From assembly GCA_964511625.1 (NCBI GenBank), contig CAZEJG010000017.1:1-64000 (forward strand): DNA of 64,000 nt, in the 5' to 3' direction. Positions 51,942 to 61,287 of the stretch are shown piece after piece (within the stretch, counting starts at the first letter, position 1; each line of letters begins with the position of its first letter). The notes under the pieces were generated by a model that made no database searches, was not told where the DNA came from, and was given only the letters and a program-made list of their open reading frames with translations. The translations under genes and the position numbers were made by a program. Origin of the DNA: Pseudohoeflea sp964511625 (GTDB lineage: Bacteria; Pseudomonadota; Alphaproteobacteria; Rhizobiales; Rhizobiaceae).

Positions 51942-52262
51942 CTATTCGGCCTTGATCTGCTCGCCGGCGACGTGGGCCAGTTCGACCATCTTGGTCCGGA
52001 TCTCCTCGTCGGAGACGACAACCTGCTTGGCGTCGAAATCACCGCGCACCTTGCGGAACACGTCCTCGTGGCCGGCTTCCTCGAAATCGGCAATGACGAC
52101 GGTCTTGGCATAGGCGTCTGCCTCGTCGCCGGAAATCCCCATCTTCTCGGCAGCCCAGAGGCCGAGCAGCTTGTTGGCGCGCGCTTCCGCCTTGAATTTC
52201 AGTTCCTGGTCATGCGCAAACATGTTCTCGAACGCTTTTTCGCGATCACTGAAGCTGGTCAT
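51942..52262 (-). CDS. DUF1476 protein, ATP synthase zeta-subunit family
   Basis: 106 residues. M-T-S-F-S-D-R-E-K-A-F-E-N-M-F-A-H-D is the family N-terminus; in Paracoccus this part of the zeta subunit inhibits F1-ATPase. The C-terminal helices end E-L-A-H-V-A-G-E-Q-I-K-A-E. The ATG at 52262 has GGAG upstream. It is not near ATP synthase genes; the position next to purC is shared by many Rhizobiales. Confidence 0.9.
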   Translation of the reverse strand: MTSFSDREKAFENMFAHDQELKFKAEARANKLLGLWAAEKMGISGDEADAYAKTVVIADFEEAGHEDVFRKVRGDFDAKQVVVSDEEIRTKMVELAHVAGEQIKAE

Positions 52263-52357
52263 GGCCTTCTCCGGTTCATTGTTTTGTTTCCGCCCTGGCG
52301 GGATCGTCCGCCATAAACCAAATGGCGCGTCAAAGTGCAATGCGATCTGTTGCCCTC

Positions 52358-52421
52358 TCACCGAATTATCGGTGACTTCGGGCGCTACGGCGTTGTCGAA
52401 CAGGTCGCGATGGGATAATAC
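52358..52421 (+). promoter_or_regulatory. purC promoter and upstream palindrome
   Basis: TTGTCG (52393-52398), 17-base spacer, TAATAC (52416-52421) form a good promoter for purC. Eighteen bases upstream lies a hairpin TCACCGA (52358-52364) with TCGGTGA (52369-52375). It may be an operator for purine control, though no regulator is known to me for this site. Confidence 0.55.
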
Positions 52422-52486
52422 CCGACAAAATGGACAATCACGACCGGACGGCTCCCAAACGTCCGGCAAAATGCAGAGATTTCCCC

Positions 52487-53251
52487 ATGAACCGTCGCCG
52501 GCGAATTTACGAGGGCAAGGGCAAGATTCTTTATGAAGGCCCGGAGCCCGGCACGCTTATCCAGTTCTTCAAGGACGATGCCACTGCCTTCAACAAGAAG
52601 AAGCACGACGTCGTCGATGGCAAGGGCGTGCTCAACAACCGCATTTCCGAGTTCATATTCACCCACCTGAACCGGATCGGCATCCCCACGCACTTCATCC
52701 GCCGCGTCAACATGCGCGAGCAGCTGATCAAGGAAGTGGAGATCATCCCGCTCGAGGTGGTGGTACGCAACGTCGCCGCCGGCTCGCTGGCCAAGCGCCT
52801 CGGCATCGAGGAAGGCACCGTGCTGCCGCGCTCGATCATCGAGTTCTACTACAAGGCCGACGCGCTCGACGACCCGATGGTGTCGGAAGAACACGTCACC
52901 GCCTTCGGCTGGGCGAGCCCGCAGGAAATCGACGACATCATGGCGCTCGCCATCCGCGTCAACGACTTCCTCACCGGTCTCTTCCTCGGCGTCGGCATCC
53001 AGCTCGTCGACTTCAAGATCGAGTGCGGCCGTCTCTATGAAGGCGACATGATGCGTATCGTCGTCGCCGACGAGATCTCGCCGGATTCGTGCCGTCTGTG
53101 GGACACCACGACCAACCAGAAGCTCGACAAGGACGTCTTCCGCCGCGACCTTGGCAACCTCGTCGAGGCCTATCAGGAAGTCGCCCGCCGGCTCGGCATC
53201 ATGAACGAGAACGAACCGACTCGCCCCTCCGGCCCGGTTCTGGTGAAGTAA
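52487..53251 (+). CDS. purC: SAICAR synthetase
   Basis: Phosphoribosylaminoimidazole-succinocarboxamide synthase, 254 residues. R-R-R-R-I-Y-E-G-K-G-K, F-K-D-D-A-T-A-F-N, V-R-N-V-A-A-G-S-L and S-P-D-S-C-R-L-W-D are signature stretches. First gene of purC-purS-(small gene)-purQ; followed by purL. The ATG at 52487 is chosen from the family N-terminus. Confidence 0.95.
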   Translation: MNRRRRIYEGKGKILYEGPEPGTLIQFFKDDATAFNKKKHDVVDGKGVLNNRISEFIFTHLNRIGIPTHFIRRVNMREQLIKEVEIIPLEVVVRNVAAGSLAKRLGIEEGTVLPRSIIEFYYKADALDDPMVSEEHVTAFGWASPQEIDDIMALAIRVNDFLTGLFLGVGIQLVDFKIECGRLYEGDMMRIVVADEISPDSCRLWDTTTNQKLDKDVFRRDLGNLVEAYQEVARRLGIMNENEPTRPSGPVLVK

Positions 53252-53270
53252 GCAGGGAATACCCGGACCA

Positions 53271-53513
53271 ATGATCAAGGCACGCGTCACGGTAACGCTC
53301 AAGAACGGCGTCCTCGACCCCCAGGGCAAGGCCATCGGCCATGCCCTCTCCGGCCTCGGCTTCGACGGGGTCGGCTCGGTGCGCCAGGGCAAGGTGTTTG
53401 ACATCGAGCTCGAAGGCACCGACCGTTCTACCGCGGAAGCCGAGATCAAGGCCATGTGCGACAAGCTTCTGGCCAATACGGTGATTGAGGACTACACTGT
53501 AACCCTTATCTGA
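53271..53513 (+). CDS. purS: FGAM synthase small subunit PurS
   Basis: 80 residues; PurS joins PurQ and PurL to form the three-part FGAR amidotransferase. K-A-R-V-T-V-T-L-K-N-G-V-L-D-P-Q-G-K-A and the end V-I-E-D-Y are typical. 19 bases after purC; the next gene is an unrelated small one, then purQ. Confidence 0.93.
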   Translation: MIKARVTVTLKNGVLDPQGKAIGHALSGLGFDGVGSVRQGKVFDIELEGTDRSTAEAEIKAMCDKLLANTVIEDYTVTLI

Positions 53514-53530
53514 GGTTGCAGGAGGCCGGC

Positions 53531-53788
53531 ATGGCCGATGTCACGCAGGAACTCATGTTCGAACTGCTGAAGCGGGTGCACGCTGATGTTGGCGAGTTGA
53601 AGCTGGCTCAGCAGGAAACGAAGGCCGAGCTAATAAATATGCGCGGCACGATGGTCGCCATGCAATCCGATATCCATAATATGTATGGCATGCTGTACCG
53701 GCTCGACGACCGGGTGGAGCGTATCGAGAAGCGGCTGGATCTGCGCGAATTCAACGAAGGCCACAGCCCCTACAATCCGGAAGCCTGA
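53531..53788 (+). CDS. Small coiled-coil protein inside the pur operon
   Basis: 85 residues, almost wholly helical with a heptad-like pattern (E-L-L-K-R-V-H-A-D-V-G-E-L-K-L-A, then Y-R-L-D-D-R-V-E-R-I-E-K-R-L-D-L). AGGAGG stands 5 bases before the ATG, so it is well translated. No function is known to me. The gene and the 115 bases after it are less GC-rich than the pur genes (for example CTAATAAATATG), and purS and purQ are normally closer, so it looks like an insertion. Similar short coiled coils occur beside toxin-antitoxin genes, but no partner is here. Confidence 0.7.
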   Translation: MADVTQELMFELLKRVHADVGELKLAQQETKAELINMRGTMVAMQSDIHNMYGMLYRLDDRVERIEKRLDLREFNEGHSPYNPEA

Positions 53789-53902
53789 ATTTTCGCTCTT
53801 CGGCCGGGAAATCCATATATCCGCCACTCCTTCCCACTCGCAATCGCGGGCAGAGTCGGCTAAACGGAACTCTCTCCAATCTCCCTTGCAAGCGGACTGC
53901 CC

Positions 53903-54574
53903 ATGAAAACCGCCGTCGTCCTTCTTCCCGGCCTCAATCGCGATCGCGACATGATCGCGGCGCTGACCAAGATTTCCGGTACGCCGCCGGTGACCATCTG
54001 GCAGACCGAGACCGAGATTTCCGACGACATCGACCTCGTCGTCGTGCCGGGCGGCTTTTCCTACGGCGACTATCTGCGCTGCGGCGCGATCGCCGCGCGC
54101 ATGCCGGTGCTCCGCGCGCTCAAGGACAAGGCCGAGCGCGGCACCCGTGTCATCGGCGTCTGCAACGGCTTCCAGATCCTCGTCGAGGCAGGGCTGCTGC
54201 CGGGCGCCCTGATGCGCAACGCCTCGCTCAAGTTCGTCTGCCGGGAAGTGAAGCTCGAAGTCACCAACGCCTCGACCTCGTTCACCTCGGGCTACACGAA
54301 GGGCCAGATCATCCGCTGCCCGGTCGCCCATCACGACGGCAACTATGTCGCCGACGAAGCGACGCTGAAATCGATCGAGGACAAGGGCCAGGTGGTCTTC
54401 CGCTATGCCGAGGGCACCAACCCGAACGGCTCGATGAACGACATCGCCGGTATCGTCAACGAAGCCGGCAACGTTCTCGGCATGATGCCGCATCCTGAAA
54501 ACCTGATCGAGGCCGCCCATGGCGGAGACGACGGCCGGGCGCTGTTCGCAGCCGCGCTGGAAGTCGCCGCATGA
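53903..54574 (+). CDS. purQ: FGAM synthase glutaminase subunit PurQ
   Basis: 223 residues, class I glutamine amidotransferase. Nucleophile Cys87 is in G-V-C-N-G-F-Q; the His-x-Glu of the triad is in M-M-P-H-P-E-N. P-G-G-F-S-Y-G-D-Y-L-R-C-G-A is a family stretch. Its stop overlaps the start of the lipoprotein gene by 4 bases. Confidence 0.95.
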   Translation: MKTAVVLLPGLNRDRDMIAALTKISGTPPVTIWQTETEISDDIDLVVVPGGFSYGDYLRCGAIAARMPVLRALKDKAERGTRVIGVCNGFQILVEAGLLPGALMRNASLKFVCREVKLEVTNASTSFTSGYTKGQIIRCPVAHHDGNYVADEATLKSIEDKGQVVFRYAEGTNPNGSMNDIAGIVNEAGNVLGMMPHPENLIEAAHGGDDGRALFAAALEVAA

Positions 54575-54963
54575 TCACGGCTTGCCGTTGCGCTGCCCTC
54601 ACACTCTTCCTGACGACCGCCGCCGTTCTCGCCGGCTGCAACGAAAAATCGTCAGCCCCCTCCTCCGGCGCGCTCCATGCCCAGGCGGTGTCGACCCTGC
54701 AGAAGGTCAACACCCAGGCGCATCAGTGCTGGCTCAAGGACGACGCGTTCAAGGCCTATGGCATCGTGCCGGAACTCGACACGTCGGGCACCCCGCGCCT
54801 TCTCGTCATCCCGCGCGGCAAGCCACAGGCGCTGCCGCAGCTCGTCATCGCAGCGATGGGGCCGAGCGTCAGCCTCTACGGCCCGCTGACCGATTCCGCC
54901 CTCTCCCCCCGCATCAAGGCCGATGTCGGCCGCTGGTCGAAGGGCGCTTCGGGCTGCGCCTGA
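54571..54963 (+). CDS. Small lipoprotein
   Basis: 130 residues with a lipobox (V-L-A-G-C, Cys near 22) after a short hydrophobic leader, so a lipid-anchored envelope protein. The mature part includes L-K-D-D-A-F-K-A-Y and two Cys (C-W and G-C-A). Function unknown. It starts inside purQ (ATGA) and lies between purQ and purL, the same place in which other Rhizobiales often carry a hypothetical gene. Confidence 0.75.
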   Translation: MITACRCAALTLFLTTAAVLAGCNEKSSAPSSGALHAQAVSTLQKVNTQAHQCWLKDDAFKAYGIVPELDTSGTPRLLVIPRGKPQALPQLVIAAMGPSVSLYGPLTDSALSPRIKADVGRWSKGASGCA

Positions 54964-55094
54964 CGATTGTCGCTTCTTCTTTCCCTTCTTCCGGGGATAG
55001 CGCCGCCAAAACGGGTGCCATCGGCGCCAATGCTGCGCTATAGGAAGGCCTGACAACGCCCCTAGAACTCCGCGTTTGCCGAAAGACAGTGTCC

Positions 55095-57323
<2,229 letters not shown>

Positions 57324-57343
57324 ATCAACAGGGAGAAGACGGA

Positions 57344-57577
57344 ATGCCGATGAAGGCGGGCGACATCGAAACGCTGATCAAGCAGGGCATTCCCGATGCG
57401 ACGGTGAAGATCCGCGATCTGGCCGGCGACGGCGACCATTTTGCCGCCGAGGTGGTGGCCGAAAGCTTCCGCGGCAAGTCGCGCGTGCAGCAGCACCAGA
57501 TGGTCTACGAGGCGCTTCAGGGCAACATGGGCGGCGTTCTGCACGCGCTGGCGCTGCAGACGAGCGTACCTGACTAG
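57344..57577 (+). CDS. bolA: BolA family protein
   Basis: 77 residues, BolA/IbaG-type partner of monothiol glutaredoxin in iron-sulfur cluster trafficking. D-G-D-H-F-A-A-E-V-V-A-E-S-F-R-G-K-S-R-V-Q-Q-H is the core, with His ligands. The partner grxD lies 1.8 kb on, separated by a basic protein gene, a repeat block and a reverse-strand gene. In related genomes bolA and grxD are usually close, so the block looks inserted. Confidence 0.92.
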   Translation: MPMKAGDIETLIKQGIPDATVKIRDLAGDGDHFAAEVVAESFRGKSRVQQHQMVYEALQGNMGGVLHALALQTSVPD

Positions 57578-57588
57578 ACCTCATTCCG

Positions 57589-57858
57589 ATGGCCGGGTTT
57601 CTCAATGAATTCATCTCGGGTGTCGTCGACAGCGCGGTCAAGGAACTCACCAAACCCAAACGCCGTCGCCGCAAGTCCACGACGCTGCGCGGCAAGGTCA
57701 CCTCGACGCTCGAAAAGGCGCTGATCGAGGCCGTTCTGGGCGAGAAGAAGACGACTACCCGCAAGACAAAGACCCGGCGGCTGGCCAAACGCGCCAGCAG
57801 CCGGACGCGCACCAAGCGTCGGACGATGCGCAAGTCGACGGCACGACGGACGTCGTAG
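57589..57858 (+). CDS. Very basic small protein with histone-H1-like tail
   Basis: 89 residues. The first 20 form a short amphipathic helix (M-A-G-F-L-N-E-F-I-S-G-V-V-D-S-A-V). The rest is about half Lys/Arg/Ser/Thr, with K-P-K-R-R-R-R-K-S and the end R-T-K-R-R-T-M-R-K-S-T-A-R-R-T-S. This is the composition of histone H1-like or nucleic-acid-binding tails. No family recognised; the ATG lies 11 bases after the bolA stop and may be co-transcribed. Confidence 0.65.
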   Translation: MAGFLNEFISGVVDSAVKELTKPKRRRRKSTTLRGKVTSTLEKALIEAVLGEKKTTTRKTKTRRLAKRASSRTRTKRRTMRKSTARRTS

Positions 57859-57923
57859 CCAGCTTCGGCCTTAAATGCCCCTCATTGCGGCATGCTCCCT
57901 CTCTTCGTCATGCCCCCTCTCTT

Positions 57924-58125
57924 CGTCATCCTCGGGCTTGACCCGAGGATCCACGGCCGCCCGGTGCAGGTCCGGCTTGCAGGGCATCCATACCGCTGCC
58001 TTCTCCATTCTTCGTCATGCCCGGACTTGATCCAAGTCGAGCGAAGCGACAACGTCGCCCCGGGCATCCGTACCGTTAAGCCGCATCGCGGAATGGATTC
58101 TCGGGTCAAGCCCGAGAATGACGAG
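57924..58125. repeat. Palindromic repeat cluster, first block
   Basis: Three units share CGTCAT/ATGACG ends. Unit A (57924-57953): stem TCCTCGGG (57929-57936) with CCCGAGGA (57942-57949). Unit B (58013-58067): ATGCCCGG (58017-58024) with CCGGGCAT (58060-58067), enclosing smaller hairpins. Unit C (58094-58125): ATTCTCGGG (58097-58105) with CCCGAGAAT (58111-58119), in the opposite orientation. These look like rhizobial intergenic mosaic palindromes. Confidence 0.8.
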
Positions 58126-58162
58126 TGGAGAGATCGTACCGCTACAAAAGCGCGCCACACGC

Positions 58163-58461
58163 CCCTCTCCCCCTGGCGGGGGACATGTCGGCGCAAGCCG
58201 ACAGAGAGTGTGCCCTCCTCACATCAAGCACCCACCGCCTATCCCGTCGTCATCCTCGGGCGCGCGAAGCGCGAACCGGGGATCCAGCAGCGCGCAAGTC
58301 CTTGCGCGCGAAGGACTCCGCCTTCGTGGAATTTATTGACAGCTTTCGGCTCTGGATTCCGGGTTCGGCTCCGCCGCCCCGGAATGACGGAGGGACCGAG
58401 CCCACCTTCTCTCTGCCGCCTTGGTGACGTCTCCCTACAAAAGGCCACAAGGGGGGAGAGA
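58163..58461. repeat. Palindromic repeat cluster, second block (composite)
   Basis: An outer inverted pair CTCTCCCCC (about 58165-58173) and GGGGGAGAG (about 58451-58460) encloses a TGTCGGC-GCAA-GCCGACA hairpin (58186-58203) and two more CGTCAT-type units: D (58247-58286) and, inverted, E (58354-58388) with stem ATTCCGGG/CCCGGAAT. The nesting suggests repeat units inserted into one another. No gene is visible in the whole stretch 57859-58482. Confidence 0.7.
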
Positions 58462-58482
58462 GGAAGATTGCCCGGCCCTCGG

Positions 58483-59295
58483 CTACTCTCCCATCACCGC
58501 GATCACCGTCCCCGCCGGCTCGCGCTTCTCGGAATACACAGCTCCATCCGCATAAAGCGCCGAGACCGAGCCGTCGAAGAACAGCGCGTTCGGGCAGTCG
58601 AAGGCTTCCCTGAAGGCCATGCCGAAGCCGTAGAAGTTCACCGGGTCGAGCGAGAGCGCCATCACAACCTCGCCCTCGCTCGTCACGCCGATGCCGTTGC
58701 GGGTATAGGTCGACGTCCCCTGCACGAGGAAGCGCGGATGCAGCTCGCCGTCGATGACCAGCATCGGGCCGGACTGGGAAGCGATGCGCGGGGTGATCCC
58801 GGCCTGCACATAGGCTTCGGTCTCCATCACGCCGGCCTTGCCGGCCTGATCGACATAGAAGATCCCGTTGGGTTTCAGGTAGAAATTGCCGAAGCCGCCG
58901 GAGGTGTTGACCGGCGCGATCTCCGCCCCCTCCTCGACCAGCAGCCCCACCGGGCTCAGGTCGGAATGGTACATGCCGGCATTCATGGCGACGATCGGCT
59001 CGCGCCCCTCCGCCTTCATGTGCGCGACAAAACCCTCGACGTCTCCCCAGGGCTTACCGTCCGGGCCGGCGTGGAAAAGCTCGATGTCGGCGCTTGCCGG
59101 ATCGATTTCGCAGACGACATAGCGAGTGCCATCGACGCTCGTCCTGCGGCAGATGTCGGTCAATCGCTCCACCTCGCTCCCTTCCACGCCCTGCGCCGGC
59201 GCGATATCCGCGCGCCGGGCGAGAAACCACCACAGCGCAAGGAGGAGAGCAAGAAAGATCGAGAGCGCGATCAGAAGCAGGCGATAGCGATTCAT
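58483..59295 (-). CDS. Phosphodiester glycosidase (NAGPA/DUF2233) family protein
   Basis: 270 residues. One N-terminal membrane helix (about 5-26) then a periplasmic NAGPA domain: V-A-M-N-A-G-M-Y, L-L-V-E-E-G, G-N-F-Y-L-K-P-N-G-I-F, I-A-S-Q-S-G-P-M-L, and the end L-F-F-D-G-S-V-S-A-L-Y. The family cleaves sugar-phosphate diesters in eukaryotes; bacterial substrates are largely unknown. The ATG at 59295 is preferred; one at 59319 adds 8 residues. Transcribed towards the repeat block. Confidence 0.85.
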   Translation of the reverse strand: MNRYRLLLIALSIFLALLLALWWFLARRADIAPAQGVEGSEVERLTDICRRTSVDGTRYVVCEIDPASADIELFHAGPDGKPWGDVEGFVAHMKAEGREPIVAMNAGMYHSDLSPVGLLVEEGAEIAPVNTSGGFGNFYLKPNGIFYVDQAGKAGVMETEAYVQAGITPRIASQSGPMLVIDGELHPRFLVQGTSTYTRNGIGVTSEGEVVMALSLDPVNFYGFGMAFREAFDCPNALFFDGSVSALYADGAVYSEKREPAGTVIAVMGE

Positions 59296-59409
59296 GCGTG
59301 AAATCCCGTGGGCCGACACCGGCCGGTCCGCTTGTATTGTCGCCGCCGAAGGGCTATTTCAGGGCAAGAACCCCGTCGGGCCTTGAACCCGGATGCGAAA
59401 GGACAGTCC

Positions 59410-59742
59410 ATGACCGCCATCAATGAATTCATCGACAATGAAGTCAAATCCAACGACGTCGTCCTGTTCATGAAGGGCACGCCGCAGTTTCCGCAGTGCG
59501 GGTTTTCCGGTCAGGTCGTGCAGATCCTCGACTATCTCGGCGTCCCCTACAAGGGCATCAACGTGCTCGCCGACGACGATCTTCGCCAGGGCATCAAGGA
59601 CTATTCCAACTGGCCGACTATTCCGCAGCTCTACGTGAAGGGCGAGTTCGTCGGCGGCTGCGACATTATCCGCGAGATGTTCCAGGCCAGCGAACTGCAG
59701 CAGCACCTCGAAGAAAAGGGCGTGCCGGTCAAGGCGGCCTGA
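59410..59742 (+). CDS. grxD: Monothiol glutaredoxin, Grx4 type
   Basis: 110 residues, CGFS glutaredoxin that carries [2Fe-2S] clusters with BolA. C30-G-F-S is the active site, with K-G-T-P-Q-F-P and W-P-T-I-P-Q-L-Y-V. Start chosen from the family N-terminus; an upstream in-frame ATG is not supported. A terminator follows at 59772. Confidence 0.95.
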   Translation: MTAINEFIDNEVKSNDVVLFMKGTPQFPQCGFSGQVVQILDYLGVPYKGINVLADDDLRQGIKDYSNWPTIPQLYVKGEFVGGCDIIREMFQASELQQHLEEKGVPVKAA

Positions 59743-59771
59743 TCGAGAAGGAACATCAAGAAACGGTTGGA

Positions 59772-59795
59772 AGAGGCGGATTTTCCGCCTCTTTT
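59772..59795 (+). terminator. Rho-independent terminator after grxD
   Basis: AGAGGCGGA (59772-59780) pairs with TCCGCCTCT (59784-59792), 3-base loop, then TTTT (59792-59795). Confidence 0.85.
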
Positions 59796-59866
59796 CGTTT
59801 CCGCAGTGGAGTTTACCCAGAGCCGCACTAAGTTCGTTTCACGATCAAAAAGCAAGGAGGATGCCC

Positions 59867-60349
59867 ATGACCTGGACCGTGTACCTGTCCGGCGAAATCC
59901 ATACCGACTGGCGCGAGCAGATCGCGGCCGGGGCGAAGGCCGCAAACCTGCCGGTCGCGTTTTCCGCGCCGGTCACCCATCACGAAGCCTCGGACGATGT
60001 CGGGGTGGCGATCCTGGGGTCGGAGCCGAACAAGTTCTGGCATGATCACAAGGGCGCCCAGATCAACGCTATCCGCACCCGCACGCTGATCGGCAAGGCC
60101 GACATCGTCGTCGTGCGCTTCGGCGAGAAGTACAAGCAGTGGAACGCCGCCTTTGATGCCGGTTATGCCGCAGCCCTCGGCAAGCCGCTTATCGTGATGC
60201 ATCAGGACGAGCATGCCCACGCGCTCAAGGAAGTCGACGCCGCTGCCCTTGCCGTCGCGAAGACGCCCGACGAGATCGTCGCAATTCTGGACTACGTGAT
60301 CAACGGCACGCTTTCCGGCTATACCGACGCACAGGAAGCCGCGCAGTGA
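59867..60349 (+). CDS. ytoQ: YtoQ family protein
   Basis: 160 residues. M-T-W-T-V-Y-L-S-G-E-I-H-T-D-W-R and I-L-G-S-E-P-N-K-F-W-H-D-H-K are hallmarks of YtoQ, a nucleoside-2-deoxyribosyltransferase-like fold of unknown reaction. AGGAGG touches the first ATG (59861) but is 6 bases from the second, so I start at 59867. Its stop overlaps the next gene's GTG start (GTGA). Confidence 0.87.
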   Translation: MTWTVYLSGEIHTDWREQIAAGAKAANLPVAFSAPVTHHEASDDVGVAILGSEPNKFWHDHKGAQINAIRTRTLIGKADIVVVRFGEKYKQWNAAFDAGYAAALGKPLIVMHQDEHAHALKEVDAAALAVAKTPDEIVAILDYVINGTLSGYTDAQEAAQ

Positions 60350-61068
60350 GCGAGGCGGGCTTTTCCGGTTTCGGCCCGCAGACCCTGCCCTTCCTCAAGG
60401 CGCTCGGCTTTCACCAGTCGAAGGAGTGGTTCGAGGAGAACCGCTCAATCTACGAGACCGAGCTTCAGCAGCCGCTCGCCGCGCTGATGGAAGATCTCGC
60501 GTCGCGCTTCGCCGACGAAGACATACCGCTCACCTGTTCCGCCAAAACCTCGGTCTTCCGCATCAACCGCGACGTTCGGTTTTCCAAGAACAAGGAGCCC
60601 TACAAGACCAATCTCGGCGCGGTCGTCACCCGCTCGGGCTCGAAAAAGGATCCGGGGCTCCTCTATATCAACATCGCGCCCGACAACTGCTTCCTCGCCG
60701 CCGGCTTCTACCGTCTCGAGGGCGAGGAACTGCGCGCCTTCCGTGAGGCGATCATCGAGCGGCCGGGCGAATTCCGCGCGGCAACAGCGCCGCTGATCCA
60801 GCAGGGCTACAGCTTCATCGATCGCGACAGGCTCAAGCGTCCGCCGCGCGGCTTCGAAGGGATCGAAAACGCCGAAACGCTCGAACTTCTCAAGCTCAAG
60901 CATATTGCCCTCTCAAAACCTTTCGACCCGAAGCTCCTCGAAGGGCGGGCTCTCATCGACGAAATGGTGGCCGTCGCCCGCGCCGCCCTGCCACTTCTCG
61001 AATTCGGCTGGCGCATCGTCGACCCCTTCCGCGAGGTCGCGGGCGAGGTGCCGGCCGGGCGGCGGTAG
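60346..61068 (+). CDS. TIGR02453/DUF2461 family protein
   Basis: 240 residues of the family TIGR02453 (DUF2461), unknown function. F-L-K-A-L-G-F-H-Q-S-K-E-W-F-E-E-N-R, F-R-I-N-R-D-V-R-F-S-K-N-K-E-P-Y-K-T-N and L-Y-I-N-I are characteristic. The GTG start overlaps the ytoQ stop, so the two proteins are likely translated together. Confidence 0.87.
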   Translation: MSEAGFSGFGPQTLPFLKALGFHQSKEWFEENRSIYETELQQPLAALMEDLASRFADEDIPLTCSAKTSVFRINRDVRFSKNKEPYKTNLGAVVTRSGSKKDPGLLYINIAPDNCFLAAGFYRLEGEELRAFREAIIERPGEFRAATAPLIQQGYSFIDRDRLKRPPRGFEGIENAETLELLKLKHIALSKPFDPKLLEGRALIDEMVAVARAALPLLEFGWRIVDPFREVAGEVPAGRR

Positions 61069-61097
61069 GGCTTAAACTTTCCAGTTCGCGCCAGTCG

Positions 61098-61113
61098 GTC
61101 AACATTGTTGACA
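61098..61113. promoter_or_regulatory. Palindrome and -35-like site upstream of the MFS gene
   Basis: GTCAACA-T-TGTTGAC (61098-61112) is a perfect 15-base palindrome overlapping TTGACA (61108-61113). The -10 is not clear. It could be the binding site of a regulator of the exporter; no regulator gene is adjacent. Nothing else is seen in 61069-61287. Confidence 0.4.
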
Positions 61114-61287
61114 TATTGGGTATTGCTCGTTTGCGGCTCCGGCGTTACCTAGACTTGGTGCGGCAGGCCGCGAGCCATCTCCCGCACCTCGACCAGCGCC
61201 CCCGGACGTCTCGCCCGGCCGCGCGAACCTCGTTTGACAACCGATCGCAAGACGCGCGCTTTCAGTGCCGCGACGGATGGAGTGACC

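Noticed and set aside
57924..58390. CRISPR array.
   Set aside because: Repeats are palindromic units in both orientations with irregular spacing and no uniform spacers; no cas genes.
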